64,000 bases of DNA, taken from contig FTLJ01000382.1 of the NCBI GenBank assembly GCA_900155495.1, positions 1-64,000 on the forward strand, read 5' to 3'. The translations under genes were made by a program, and so were the position numbers. Shown here in pieces: positions 35,613-48,559 of this stretch. Numbering within the stretch: position 1 is the stretch's first letter; each line of letters opens with the position of its first letter. This stretch comes from Porogramme epimiltina (taxonomy: Eukaryota; Basidiomycota; Agaricomycetes; Polyporales; Polyporaceae). A model generated the notes under the pieces. That model did not search any database and was not told the DNA's origin. It saw only the letters and a list, made by a program, of their open reading frames with translations.

Positions 35613-38577
35613 CCTCCCCCGTATTATTATTTGTTCGTCGTGGTGTGTCACCGGCCGTCTCCCCCCAGTTGGACACGGCCGCTCTTCCATCGTCTCCCCG
35701 ATCATTCTCGCTATGTAGCCATTTTGTTGTCGCTCACTTTTTGCATTGTACATCCCCCTATACTCTCTCTGCAATCCAGGCTTGCCATCACCATCTGTCA
35801 TCGTTCACGAGCCTCGTGACCACTTGTACACTCCCGCCACAAGTCTGTCATACGAGGGTGAGTAGCCCCTGTCGCACTATGTTCTTTAAAGTTGATGACG
35901 TGCGAACTTTTCAACACATATAGTTTGAGCTGAAATTATTCCTCCAAATGGATAGTGCGAACGGAACGCAGTGCTCGCGCTACTGTTCGGGCCCCTTTGC
36001 AATAAAGCGGGTAAGTAACAGGCTTCCCAGCCTGAACCGTGACATATGACGCAGGGTTGCTGCTTTTTGCACAAGGAGGCGCGGGTCGGCCTCGGGAGCC
36101 TGTGTGAGGGGCAACTCCGCCCGCTGGCTTCTCGGCACGGCGGGCGGGAGGCCGATGGCGCGGCGGGTGGTATCATTGGGTGCCATGTTTGGGATCATGC
36201 ACTAGTGTTGCCGCCGGATGCACCTTCCACAGGAATGTCGACAAGGGTGTACCCCTGCGTCCTCCGTCTCTCGTCCGCACTGGTCTTAAGGACCCTTGTT
36301 GTGGATGGAACTTGACATAGAACTCAAGTTGCAACAGAATAAACAGTACTTCCAGGAGATGCTTGTGAGCGCGTGCGTCTGTTGCGTTCTCATTGGCCAC
36401 AAGGCGATCGTGGCGATCCCGTCCATTCTTTTGCGAAGAGTAGCGGGCCATCGGGGTCGCGTCGCTGGGCATCGACGTCGGCGATGGGTTGTGGGCGGCG
36501 AGGGTGCTGTGCCCGAGTGTCCCTGTTTTCGATCTGTAGCATCCAGCAACTCGTCTCCCGTGCTAGCGATGACGATGCGCCGCAGCCGCAACACCTTTTT
36601 CGGCTCTCTGTGAACGGCGTCGTACCACGGCCGTCTACACACCACCGTGGACCTTCCTTCTCACGGGCACATTCCAAGTGAGTCGTCTTTACGATGGACG
36701 AGGTGCATTTGTTAACCACGCGAAAGAGTAGTGGCATCCCTTTGTACCTGTCACACCCATGTTCTCCGCCGTGCGGAGAAAACCCGCTGATATCGGGCAG
36801 TTCAAACACGGCTACAGTAGTGGCTGAGAATGCAAACGTGTCATCTTTGAGGGTCTAGCGTTTTCCCTTTTTCCCGATCCCAAGTGATAGTCCAGCGGCA
36901 CGGTATAAGGTTCAAGAACATAGTAAGTCTCCCGCCTTTGTCAAGGGCTAGGGCACCAATCATAGACGTGCTGGCTACTGACGCTCTATCCTTGTTACGA
37001 AATAGGTCCCCAACTAATATTTTACACTTTCCTTAGTAGCTCACAGAGAACGGAAGCATCCGACTACGATATCCACGAATTCTAGACGCGGCATGACGCC
37101 CTACCATTCACCTGAACGGCTTCTCGACAATCCTCCGTGGTGTATAGATCGGGCCCGTTGACCCTTGGTGGCGATACGCTCACAAGATCGGGTGATAGAG
37201 TGCGACCTTCTTAATCACGCGAAGAGAAAGACCATAGCCAGTTATGGTCAATTCCTTTCCGCTCGACGTGCGTGTCGTAACGGCGTTTGATGTTTCTATG
37301 CCCCACGCCTGTATGTCCGGTCCCATTGCACTCATAGGCTGACTGTGACCATATACCAAATAGCGCTCCGAGAGATGGAACCCTCGTCAGGAGGCCATTG
37401 TCTCTAATTCGGAAAATCGACTCATCGACTTGCGCCTTTGAAACACGAGGAAAGAAGCTGTCACGAGACAAGTGGGGACACCGATCTGACCCCATCGAAA
37501 CGCTTGAGTGTGTTCATTCGCGCTTTTGCTCCTCTTCCATGGACGAGGCGTGCTAGCAGTCTAAACCATCGCTCTCTTCAGGTGCCGTGCCCGAAAACCC
37601 CGAGTTCACCTTGCGTAGAAATGCTTGTAAGCGTCACTACCCTTACTATTGGACAGATTCTAACCTCGTGCTTACTCCAAAGTCGGCGGATTCCGGTGGG
37701 AGCGGAGCCGCGCAGCCACTGGGACTCGATCGTGAGCCCGTCAGCCCCCTTCTCCCCGACCCGCCCCTACCATAACAAGAACTTTACCTGGAGCCCCTGA
37801 CCCGGAGATTTCGATTCAGCCTACGAATCTGCGATACGTCGCTGCCGATCGACACAGGCTCGATGCGCAGTGCCATGGGGCATTGCACTGTAACGCCGCC
37901 CTCGCAGTACAGACTCCCGTAAGTCCCGAAACCCCCTCCGGGTACCACTCTACACAGCGTAGTCATCTCAGACGGAGCGGCACTGCCGCGTACCCCCCCG
38001 GAGATATCTTCTGCGGAGGACCATTCACCGATGAACATCGGTGCGACAGCCGCGCGCAAGACATCATGCACTCTCTAACCTGTGCGACACGTATACTACA
38101 CTCTCTGCGCTTGGGATGCCGCGCAGGCGGACACGCCGTAATAGTAGTTCAAGGGCGTGATCCGCTGTCTATTGCTCGCACGAATCTAATCTCCTTCGTT
38201 GACAGTAAATGACAGAATGTTCGCAGCAGTCGCTGTGACGCTGCCCGTCCCAGTTCGGAGGACCAATCGTCCATGTCCCCCGATCGTGCAAGGTGGATCC
38301 GAATCTCTGGTAGCATTTTTGAATACTCAGTTTGGACATTCAGGATATTGCCATGCGCTGCAGTTAGACGGCATCCCTGGTCTACTGGTCCGATGCTGGC
38401 TCAGGCTACGGGACGACAGATATAAAGGGCGGACATTCAGACTCCCAGGTCAACATCACACAGTGCAACATTCGCCTCCAGTTTCGACTCGCCGCAGCCA
38501 CTTCCTCTCAGCCAGTCTCCACTCAGCCCCGGGCAGCCTCCTCACCTTCAAACTACTCCCCACCAACTCATCCCGCA
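35613..38577. other. 3 kb without a supported gene
   Basis: Follows RPB5 and precedes terpene synthase 1. Open frames on both strands are short or without motifs. No transposon protein motif was found. The last 160 bp form the terpene synthase promoter. Confidence 0.4.
38421..38426 (+). promoter_or_regulatory. TATA box of terpene synthase 1
   Basis: TATAAA within GACAGATATAAAGGGCGG, 152-157 bp upstream of the ATG at 38578. CT-rich sequence between the two fits a fungal 5' leader. Confidence 0.55.
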
Positions 38578-39972
38578 ATGTCTACTACTCAGTTCATCCT
38601 CCCCGACCTCCACGCCGTCTGCCCACTCGTAGGCTCTACGAGCCCTCATTACGAGAAGGCGGCGGAAGAGTCTCGGGCGTGGGTCAACGGATACAACCTC
38701 TTCAAGGGTTCCAAGCTCGTCTTCTTCCTCCAGGGCAGCAATGAACTCCTCGTCTCGCACACCTACCCATACGCGCCCTTTGCGGAGTTCCGCACCTGCT
38801 GCGACTTTGTCAACCTCCTGTTCGTCGTCGACGAGACGTCCGACGACCAGGACGGCATCGGCGCTCGCGCTACGGGTGAAGTGTTCCTCAACGCAATGCG
38901 CTACCCGGGCTGGGACGACGGCTCGGCGCTGGCTAAGATGACGAGGGAGTACGTACCTCCGGGCCTTTCTTCACGTCACCGACACTCATGCTGACCGTTA
39001 TTCGCTTATTTATCCTCCCCTCGCCTCCCTTCAATCTGCGCTCGCGCGCGCGCGTTGCCACGCCCGTCTGCGCCTACGTCACTTGCTTCCCCGTCCGGAA
39101 CCGTGGTGTTAAGGTTCAAGGAGCGACTTCTGGACCACGCCGGCCCGCGGAGTTACCGACGTTTCCTTGTTCACTGCGCGGACTACATCAACGCCGTCGC
39201 GCGTGAGGCGGAGTTGCGCGAACACGGCGAGGTGCTCGACCTCGCCGCGTACATGCCTCTCCGCCGTGAGAACAGCGCGATCCGGCTCTGTTTTGGGCTC
39301 TTCGAGTCTGCCCTTGGCATCGACCTCCCGGACGAAGTCTTCCAGGACGAGCAGTTCATGATGCTCTACTGGTCCGCGGCCGACATGGTTTGTTGGTCTA
39401 ACGTGAGTGCTTTCGGGCTTTCTCCACCCACGCTACCCCCGCCGCCACATCGTGTACCCTGCTCGCGACGCGGGTTCGGAGCCGGGTCTAGTCCGGGCGG
39501 GCGGGCTAGTGCGCGCCGTGGCTCGCGGTCGCAATTGTATGTTGATTGATGGCTGACGCGCCCCCGCCCCCGCCCTCGACAGGACGTGTACTCGTACAAC
39601 ATGGAGCAGGCACGGGGCCTCGCGGGGAACAACATCGTCACCGTGCTCATGCGCGACCACGACATCGACCTGCAGGCCGCGTCGGACCGCGTGGGCGCGC
39701 ACTTCGCCGCGCTCATGGGCACCTTCGAGCGCGCCAAGGCGAGTCTGCGCTCGTTCGGCGACGCTGCGCTCGATGCCGCGGTCGCGCGCTATGTTGAGGC
39801 TATGGAGCACTGGATCATCGGGAACCTCGACTGGAGCTTCCAGACGCAGCGTTACTTTGGACAGGCGTATCGGCAGGTGAAGGAGACGCACGTCGTCGTG
39901 CTCAGCCCGCGCGTCCGCCACGACGACAGCGATGACGAGGACGAGGGCGAGGCGCACGCGGGACGCCAGTGA
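38578..39972 (+). CDS. terpene synthase 1 (class I, sesquiterpene-type)
   Basis: Class I terpene cyclase that ionises a prenyl diphosphate, most likely farnesyl diphosphate. Three exons fit exactly: 38578-38948, 39114-39402 and 39583-39972, encoding 349 residues. The start is [14 protein letters not shown]. Key motifs are the aspartate-rich D-E-T-S-D-D, the effector-like TLRR-type [11 protein letters not shown], the metal-binding N-D-V-Y-S-Y-N-M-E (NSE triad, formed across intron 2) and the C-terminal TQRYF (RY pair). The acidic C-terminal tail (DDSDDEDEG) is outside the fold. All metal ligands are present, so an active enzyme is expected. The product cannot be predicted from sequence alone. 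A paralogue with the same intron plan lies 5.1 kb downstream; no P450 or other tailoring gene is visible in the window next to it. Confidence 0.93.
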
Positions 39973-42900
39973 GGTGAGCAGTTTATTCACCACCTCCCCG
40001 CGTGTGCGGGCGCGCGGCGCACGGTGCTGACCACAATCCACTAAGCTGCGAGATGCGGGGCTGACGTCCAGCACGGCCGCTCGACGTGCAACCGCGTCTA
40101 CAATCATTCCCCCGTCATCCACGGATCGTTTCACCGCCCGGATGTGAAGGACGAGGGGCGGGCTTAAGGGACTCCCTGCATGACCCGACCGCGCAGCTGC
40201 TTCCGTTCGTTCATCGCTTGGTGTCCCTTTAGCTTATGTGTACTTGCCGAGATTTGAGATCCGGGGTCTACTCGACTCCCGGGCCACGATCTTCGTTCTA
40301 TCTCTTGTATGACTTAGCGCGCCATTTACATTAGCTCTCACGGGCCTCCACTGTATCCCCTACCTACTAGATTGCCTCCACCAATACAGTTATCTCCATC
40401 TCGACCTACAACCGCCGTGGGCTATGATCATCTTACTACCCTTGCACAGTCGCCACAATCAACTCAACAACCGGCTGCATCGGCTTGTTTCCCTGTGGCG
40501 TCCCTGTGAAGACTTATCGTCCGCAGTGGCGGTCTCGAACCTCTCCCCATCTCCGGTCCAAACGCGTATCGACCGCTGAGAGAGGAGCTATACTTGCTCA
40601 AGTTACTTGACATGTCCCCTGGATAACCGATGGTGGACCATCTGGGATGTACGGCACTAAATGGCACCACATAATTGGTGACGAAGGGACGCTGATTTTC
40701 AGCGGGCCCCGGCCTGAGGATCAATACGCGACCTGCGCCTCTGGAAGTGATTGCATGCCACTTATGGTTCCGATGTGTATTCCGTGCCTGCCAGCTGACA
40801 GACCGCCAGGGTGGAGTGCAGGCGACTGAGAGGGATCCGCGCTTGCCAAGGGATTATTCCTTCAGTCGTTATTGAGGGCCCTAGCTGCGAAGCTCCTTGC
40901 TACCGGACGTCGTCACCCGCCCGGCGTTGCAGCGGTGCGATCGCACTTTTTTGTCCGTCGGCGGCATGTGAGGGAGGCAGAGCGTGGTGATTGACGCACT
41001 GCTCCGAGAAAGAGCGGCAAGTGAGCCGCATATAGACGCAGACGTGCTAGAACGGAAGAACACGGGGGACGAGCCCAGGTTGGTATTGAACGGGTGCAGT
41101 GGCCGTCGAGCCGACACCCGGCAGATGCCTAGATCTTGCGTCCGAAATCCAAATCGCCCCAGTGTTCAGCGCGGGCAGGGTCGGGCACTCATCGGCCTCG
41201 ACCCCACCGCGGCGGCTGCGGGTGGCGTTAGCTCAGGGACGCGACGTGCGGCGTCAAGCTTGAGAGTTCAGCGTCAGCGTAGCGACCACCGCCTTAAGAT
41301 CCATACTTTGCCTGGTGAGACCTAAGAGGCGCGCGGTTGTAAGGGTGCTGTGAACCGCAACAGCGGAAGGCCGCGGGGAGCGCACAACGCCCTCCCCTCA
41401 ACATTCGCAACCCCGCGAGGGGACGGATAGGCTTATAATTGCTGTGCTGGTCCTGGTGCGGCCGAACTGCTGTCACGCTGGAAGGTTCATGAGCATGACG
41501 GCATTGAATTGCAAAAGGGTTATGGGAGTGGGGATGTCACGTCCTACGAGTCGGGTGGTGAGTTTTTCCAGAGATGATCCCACGGGCCACGGAGAAACTC
41601 GAGGAACGCGCTTACCTCCCGCGGCGCCTCGCTCATGCCCACGCCCCCCGTCTTGCACCACAAAGAAGCTAGTGTCGATGTAGATTGGCTGCCTGCTGCT
41701 GCTTGTCGCTCCGAACCGGGGGCAGGCTTTCTGCTCGGCAAAGTTACGACGTTGGCGTTTGTTAACGTGATGAGCTGGGCCGGGAACCATCCGACTCCTA
41801 CCGGGCAGTATATTCGGACTCTCGTAACGATTGCTTGGTGATATTTTCGGCTCGGTTCCCCGGTTCGCATCCAATATAGTCACCTCAGCCGCGGAATGCA
41901 ACTGTGACAGGAAAAGAGCAATCTGAGAGCGCTATCCTTGGAAGATTTTTGTGATACCCGTTTTCTGCCTATGATTTTGGAAGAAATCTCTACAGCCGGA
42001 CCAACGGGCATTACTGGTTTTGACATGAAATTTCGTGAGCGAATAATGATGTGGTAGCTTTCGGAGTCTTCCGTAGGACCATCTGGGAGTCATTAGGGTC
42101 ATGCTGTCTATTGCGGTTGACCAAGCCTGATGGGGGTCGCATCGGAACCACCTCAAGCAATCAGAAGCGGTGCGACGTTGCGGATGTCAGCGTATCATTT
42201 GACGAGTTCTCGAATGTGAGTGGCGAGACAACGAGCCCCATGATCTCGAGTGCGGTCGCTGCTAATTGTCACTAAGACATGGTTCAAATTTTCGTGGGAG
42301 CATCCAGCCGCAGTGGAACGACGGCAGTGCCCATCTTTCTTGTCCTCGTTGCACGTCTGTGAAGCATCATTGTAGAGTTATTCGGAAATCCGGTACTCTA
42401 CATGCAGTAGATATCACCGGGAAAAGCATCATTGACTGACGTACTTCTCTAGGAAACTATTGCGCGATGCATATCTTAACTCCGGGATGGTCGGGATTCC
42501 GTGGTTACTGAAATCCATGGTACCTTCTGTGGTGATCGCGGTGGTAGCCCGTTGAGCTCGGGATGAGAGCAATGCTGCGAAGACAAAAGAAGATGAGAGG
42601 ACTCACCGTAGGCAGGTTGATTGCTTTGAACCGAAGTCCGTCCTCTGATCGGTTTTGTGTGGTAAAGACATTCTAGAAACAGCTGAACAGTACTCTATGT
42701 TGCCTGACCAAGACTTGCGGGGCACCTAAGATACCGGATAGAGCCACGTCAAGAGGATCAAGAATAGTGGTTATAGCTTAATGAATACACAACGCCACGA
42801 AGTTGGCCGGACATTTGATCGCATTTGAGCCCGGTAATCAAGGGGCAGAGGGGGTAGAAGTCGCCACAACCAGGTTCCTGTGCTCGGTGTGGCAAGAAGC

Positions 42901-45107
42901 GGAGCCGGGAGGTGCGCAAGATTAGCAGTCGACCTGCGAGATGCGAACGTCAGGGGGAAGGTCCGGACAATGATATAAGCAAACACTGTGCAAGAAGAAT
43001 ACCACGTTCGACGCTTGCCAGCAGATGACATGATGCCTGGGCATAGTCGCAGAAGTGCTTGCGCGATGTCCGGCCGTCCATTCTTCAATGTTGGCCGACT
43101 TTCCTAAAGAGAAAGACATAAAACATATTATTGAGCTCGGGACGTTTTGAGCGGGTGCGAGAGTCAACCACGGCGGGTCGTGGATGCGGTTGGCCGTCCA
43201 ATCATGCCGTTGATGGTGCCATGGACACCTTATGGGCGCCTCAGACGCGTCCTGCGCAGATGGACAGGCGTAGGGTTAGGGGTATGACGTCAATCGGAAT
43301 TTTCCGGGCGGACATGCGCCTCGATGCAAGTTCAATCATGCTTTCTTCTCAACCGCCATGCCTCGGTTTCAATCGCCAAAACGTTTTCATACTTCCTCGG
43401 GGGCACTCCATGCTCCGCCCACCGCGCAACTAACTCCGCCGCTGCGGCTCGGTAATGTGCCATTCTATTGCGCTCACAATCAAGATTGACGAGCCTAGAG
43501 TTCCAACTGACCATAGCCGTCATGACCCAACGTGGTGTCTTGGACGACCCGACACTGTGTTGCACACTATAACACACTAATGCGACCCTGAACCGCGGAG
43601 CTTTCAGGGACCGGCTCGGAGGCAAGGGTCCGCCTGTGCGTGAATCTCTGCTCGAAATCGACGGTATAGGACTGCCACATGTCACAGCGTCCGTTCCGTG
43701 GCCCCATTCTTGGGTGTGTGTGTCGTTTCAGTGATGGAGCTCACCTCAAGCTCGCCGATCCAGACATCATATCTCTAGATGGGCGTGCCTGGAATGCACG
43801 CCCTACTGGTGCTGTCGGTGCGTGTCTGTCCTAAGATCTTCGTGCGATCTCACCCTTCACCTAGAGGCACTCCCGCGCCCTTCGATTCATCCTGCCCTAT
43901 CCTCAACACGACCATATGCTTCAAGCATGACTGCATGAGCCGTAAACGTCTTTTATGGTGCCATTGCCGATTCCAATTGTTTTCTAGATGATGTCCCTAT
44001 GCTCTATGCCATAGTCAGATCAGTCTAGGCCTCGCAATTGAATAGAGCTACAGCCCTTGGGTACCGTCGGCGCTCGCAGCTAGTTGGTCTGCGGCTCCCA
44101 GCCATCTAGGGAACAAGTGACGTCGACAACGGAACAGAAAGCGACGACCTTCGCCTGCCTCGCGGGCCTGCGCGCCGGAGAGAATTAGCACCACTACCTA
44201 GATAGCTATTCCCCGACCCTGTCGGCCTCAGATATGGCCAACCGGGCAGGGCGCCAATACGTGGTGCAGACTCCGGTCATCGAACACAAACGCCCAGAGC
44301 TATTACCTCGTACGCCCTCACTTTCTGGTTTATAACTCGCCGTTTATTTCTTTGTGGTATGCCACGGGGGCTGTCTTCGCTTCCCGTGATGCTGACGGAC
44401 GAGCACAACCACCTTCCATATCTATGCTCCCACATCTAGCAGAACTCCCACGCCGGCGGCTCCGAAAATTGGACGATTTTTGGGTTTTTTCGCGCGGTCC
44501 GCTCCACGGACATGAGCGTCTGCCCCAACGCGGTAGCGGTCCGGCGCGGGCGTCCAAGTGTCGCAAGAAATCACTTCCCGCCACCGGCGTATTGGCTGTT
44601 TGCCCGACCGCCCTCCTCTCCCGAAGCCCTCCGGACCATTCGGGCACAATGGTGCACTGGTGGAGGATATCCCGGTGCGTGACTTTTCTCGTTTCGGTCG
44701 ACTCACTCCGCTGAAACTCGGTGTTTGGCGCACAACAGGCATCAACCTCACTTACCTACCCTCACGGCGGCGGTTGTCCCCATGGTCAGGGAGCGCAACA
44801 GTCGGAACGCCCTAGCGGCTGTCATGGAACGCGCAATCTCTGGTCGCTCAAGGCCTGTGACCCGCCGGTATGCCTCCGTCCTCCGTGTCGCGAGAGCCTA
44901 GCATTGAGATTCGTGGATCTCGAGTATGCCACACTATATAAGATGGACTCACTTTTGACGAGGTGCAGCACAACACCTCTACCCTCTACCTTCTCTCGCA
45001 GGTCTTCTACCTGCTCTCCTGCCAGCCTCGGCTCGACGCTCTAAGTTATCGCTCCAGCCAACCGATACAACTTCACTTAATCCCTCGTCCAATTCTTATA
45101 ATCCACC
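39973..45107. other. 5.1 kb between paralogous terpene synthases
   Basis: No gene could be built. Short frames with slight likenesses occur (for example minus-strand 41.5-41.9 kb) but lack two consecutive supported exons. No terminal repeats, target duplications or transposase-like motifs were seen by eye. The last 170 bp hold the promoter of terpene synthase 2. Confidence 0.4.
44935..44942 (+). promoter_or_regulatory. TATA box of terpene synthase 2
   Basis: TATATAAG, 166-173 bp upstream of the ATG at 45108, similar in distance to the TATA of terpene synthase 1. Confidence 0.55.
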
Positions 45108-46287
45108 ATGTCCTCGCCTTCCGCTTCCACCTCCACCCCCACGTCTTTCGTTCTCCCCGACCTGCACGCCGTGACCCCTTTCGTGGGCTCGTTCAACCCT
45201 CACTACGCCTCCGCGTCCATCGAGTCGTCTGAGTGGATCAACAGCTACCGCGTCCTCTCCGACCGCAAGCGCGCCTTCTTCCTCCAGGGCGGCAGCGAGC
45301 TTCTCTGCGCGCATGCCTACCCGTACGCCGACTACGAGCGGTTCAGGACGACCTGCGACTTCGTGAACCTGCTCTTCACGGTCGATGAGATCTCGGACGA
45401 CCAGAACGAGAAGGGCGCGCACGCCACTGGCCTCACTTTCTACAACGCCATGCGCGACCTCGATTTCGATGACGGCACGACGCTCTGCAAGATGACCAAG
45501 GAGTGGGTACCGAGCCTAGCCGGGCCTCTCCGTAAAGTCCGACGGCGCTGATGCCCTTCTCCCTTCGATAGATTCACACAGCGCCTTCTCAAGCACTGCG
45601 GACCGTTCACCTACCGCCGGTTCATCAAGCACTGCAAGGACTACATCGAGGCGGTCGCACGCGAGGCCGACCTCCGCGAGCACGGCACGGTGCTCGACGT
45701 CGATGCGTACGTCACGCTCCGCCGCGAGAACAGCGCCGTGCGCTTCTGCTGCGGCCTCGCGGGCTACGCGCTCGGCATCGACCTGACCGACGAGGTCGTC
45801 GAGCACCCCGCGTTCATGGCCATGCACCTCGCCACCGTTGACATGGTCTGCTGGTCCAACGTGAGTACCGTCTCACGGCCTTTCAAGCCGATCCGAGAGG
45901 CTCACGCGTCTGCGTCGCACACAGGATCTCTACTCCTACAACATGGAGCAGGCCATGGGCCACACCACGAACAACATCATGACCGTCCTGATGCGCCACC
46001 GGCAGCTCGACCTCCAGGGCGCCGCGGACGCGGTCGGCGTGCACTTCAAGAGCCTCATCGACACCTACCTCTCCACCAAGGCCGCGCTCCCCTCCTGGGG
46101 CTCCAAGGTCGACGGCGAGGTGCAACAGTACGCGATGGCGATGGAGAACTGGGTCATCGGGAACCTCAACTGGTCCTTCGAGACGCAGCGCTACTTCGGG
46201 CACGCCCGCCACGAGATCCGCCGCACGCGCGTCGTGCAGCTCTACCCGCGCCGCGTCGAGGAGCCCGAGTCCGACGACGAGGCGTGA
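45108..46287 (+). CDS. terpene synthase 2 (class I, sesquiterpene-type)
   Basis: Paralogue of the gene at 38578. Three exons, 45108-45502, 45572-45860 and 45925-46287, give 348 residues with correct phase; exon 2 has exactly the same length (289 nt) as in the first copy. The start is [22 protein letters not shown], with a longer serine-rich leader. Motifs are [26 protein letters not shown] and TQRYF, so the metal sites and the RY pair are complete. The middle segment ([25 protein letters not shown]) and the last exon are clearly related to copy 1 but differ at many positions, which suggests an old duplication and possibly a different product. Subcellular site is presumably cytosolic, as no leader is present. 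Confidence 0.93.
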
Positions 46288-46971
46288 GGCGCGACGCGCG
46301 CTGCCCCCAAGCCCCGAGATCGCGAGGCGAGCGCTGGGCGCCCGCCAACTTCGGCCTGGCTGCCCTTCCTCTTCCGGGCCGCAGGCGCCGACCGTGCGCG
46401 ACGTCTCAGGTGCACCGCCCCTTCCGCGCACATGTGTCCGCCCCGGGCGTCGTCTCCGGCCGGGGGCCAAAACCAAGTGCTCCGTGTTCCCGCTCCTGCC
46501 GTGCCCCGTCCTCGCATCAAACGCTTTCCAAACCATTCTTGGCCCCGTATGTATGACTCGAAGCACCGCCCGCCCGCTCCGCATAGAACCTAGTAGCTCT
46601 TATATACTGCGCCCCGTGTAGTTCTGTACTTACGACTCCCTCCGATTACTCGGCGATAATGGCTTCCCGTCTCCGCCTCGAATCTGTGGTCGCTGCCTTC
46701 TGTATTTACCTCCTGTTATTGTTTCATCCCCCTGTATCTACTGCGCGTTCCTTTTCTAAAATGACGTTCCGATTGCAATGTATTGGCTGGGTTGAACAGC
46801 CCCGAGCGATATATTCTATGATGGGTCCGATGAACATAGGGATGTGCGGCAGATGGTACAGTTGGATGTAGCGCTACAGTGGTGGTCGTGAGGAAGCCGA
46901 AAAGAAGCAGTCCCAGAAGTCGCGCGCATGCAGCAAGCAGCCGCAAGCGCGTTAGTGAAAAAAAGCATTCA
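46288..46971. other. convergent intergenic, terpene synthase 2 / MET2
   Basis: 3' regions of two convergent genes. Nothing else was recognised. Confidence 0.5.
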
Positions 46972-48559
46972 TCACCACCGCGTGATGTCCGCCTCGGCCT
47001 CCCCAAACATGCTCGTCTTCTTGATCGAGAAGTCGCCCCCGGCATCCGTGGCGTCCCCTTCCTGGAGCGTGTAGTACTCCGGGAACTCCGCGCGCAGGTA
47101 GCGCAGGATGTGCGCGTTGATGAGCTCGAACTCGAGCAGGAACCCGTCGTGGCCCTCCGGGCTCGGGATCATCACAAGCGCCGCGCCGGGGATGCCCGCC
47201 GCGATCTCGCGCTGCTCCGCGGGCATGAACAGGCCGTCGGACTGGATGCCGATCACGAGCGCGCGCGGCGGCTCCGTCGCGAGCACGCGCGCGAGCGCCG
47301 CGTCCTCGCCCTCGCCTTCGCCCTCGCCCGCGAGGAGCCGCCCGCGGGCGACGTCGTGCGTGTCGAGCTTGCGCGTGATGTGGATGTAGCAGTTCGCGTC
47401 GAAGCGCGCCGTGAACTTGTCGCCCTGGTAGCGCAGGTACGACTGCGCGGAGAAGATCGGCGGGCGCGGGGCGAGGGGCGCAGCCGCGGACGCGGACGCA
47501 GGCGACGTCGGGCGCTCGGCCGAGCTTGAGCTCGCGTCCGCGCTGCTCGGAGCGGCGGCGGGGGTGGGGGTGGGGAGCGCGCTGGACCTGGGGGTGGAGG
47601 GGCGCGACTGCGCGGCGCGCAGGCCGTCGTTGTGCGCGGCGAGCGTGTGGTCCGCGGAAGGAAGCGCGGGGCTCTGCGGCGGCGTGAGCACGGCGTCCTC
47701 GCCGGTCGCAGCGCTGGGGGGCACGGCAGGCCGCTGGGGCTTGCGGCCGAAGCGGCGCTCGAACGAGTCGCGCGAGCGGTAGGTGAGCAGCGCGGCCATG
47801 CGCGCGGCGGCGAGGCCGGACGCGGGCTGTGCCTCGTAGTAGCCGTCTTCGTAGGACGGATCGGAGTAGATGCTCTGCCGTTGTGCTTCTCCCCAGCTGA
47901 TGCACCAGGCGGAGTGGCGCGCGGAAGTCGCAATGGGGACGATGCGTCGGACGAAGCCCGGAGGGGAGCAGAGCGGCCACTCGAGGACGGCCATGCCGCC
48001 CATGGAGCCGCCAATGACGACGGCGACGGAGTTTACACCGAGGTAGTCGAGAACAAGTTTGTGGATTCTGATTAAAAAAAGTGTTGTGTTAGACGATGCG
48101 GTCGAGTATTGGGAATAGGAATCTGCGACTGTACCGGACGTCATCACGGATGGTTGTCAGAGGAAATTCGGGGCCATACGGCCGTCCTGTGTCCGGATTG
48201 AGCGTCACAGGGGAAGCCGAGCCGTATGGGGACCCCAGGACGTTGGCGCAAAAGATGAAAAAGCGGTTGGCATCGAACACCTTTCCGCGCCCCATGAGGG
48301 GTCCCCACCTATGGGATAGGGTGAGCAATGATCGGGGAAGGCGAAAAAAAAACACGGCGAGCGGCAGGACCCACCAGTCCTCGACATCTGAACTGCCGGT
48401 GAAGGCGTGGCAGATAATCATAACATTGTCTCTTGATTCATTAAGGGTTCCCCACGTCTTGTACGCAACGGGGACATCCTTGAGGACGAAGCCGGACTCT
48501 AGAGTAAAAGACGGTACGGTAAAGATATTCTGGTCTATGAGATCGGTGTACAAGGACAT
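46972..48559 (-). CDS. MET2: homoserine O-acetyltransferase
   Basis: Alpha/beta-hydrolase-fold enzyme that transfers acetyl from acetyl-CoA to homoserine, the entry to methionine synthesis. Three exons (48559-48375, 48308-48135, 48067-46972) give 484 residues. The start is MSLYTDLIDQNIF. Marks in order: AYKTWGTLNESRDN, HAFTGSSDVEDWWGPLMG, NVLGSPYGSASP, PEFPLTTIRDDVR, and the nucleophile elbow GGSMGGM with Ser141. The late Asp in QSDGLF (about 397) and His in EGHDGF (about 426) complete the triad. Between RRFGRKPQ and PIFSAQSYLRYQGDKF sits a low-complexity insert of about 100 residues rich in Ala, Pro and Ser. Such inserts occur at this loop in some fungal homologues; this one looks long and disordered. 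A longer frame upstream of the ATG exists but lacks conserved sequence. Confidence 0.94.

Noticed and set aside
41470..41900. Minus-strand fragment resembling the C-terminus of an alpha/beta hydrolase
   Set aside because: The likeness rests on a few residues around EAPREVSAFLEFL; no second exon or catalytic block supports it.
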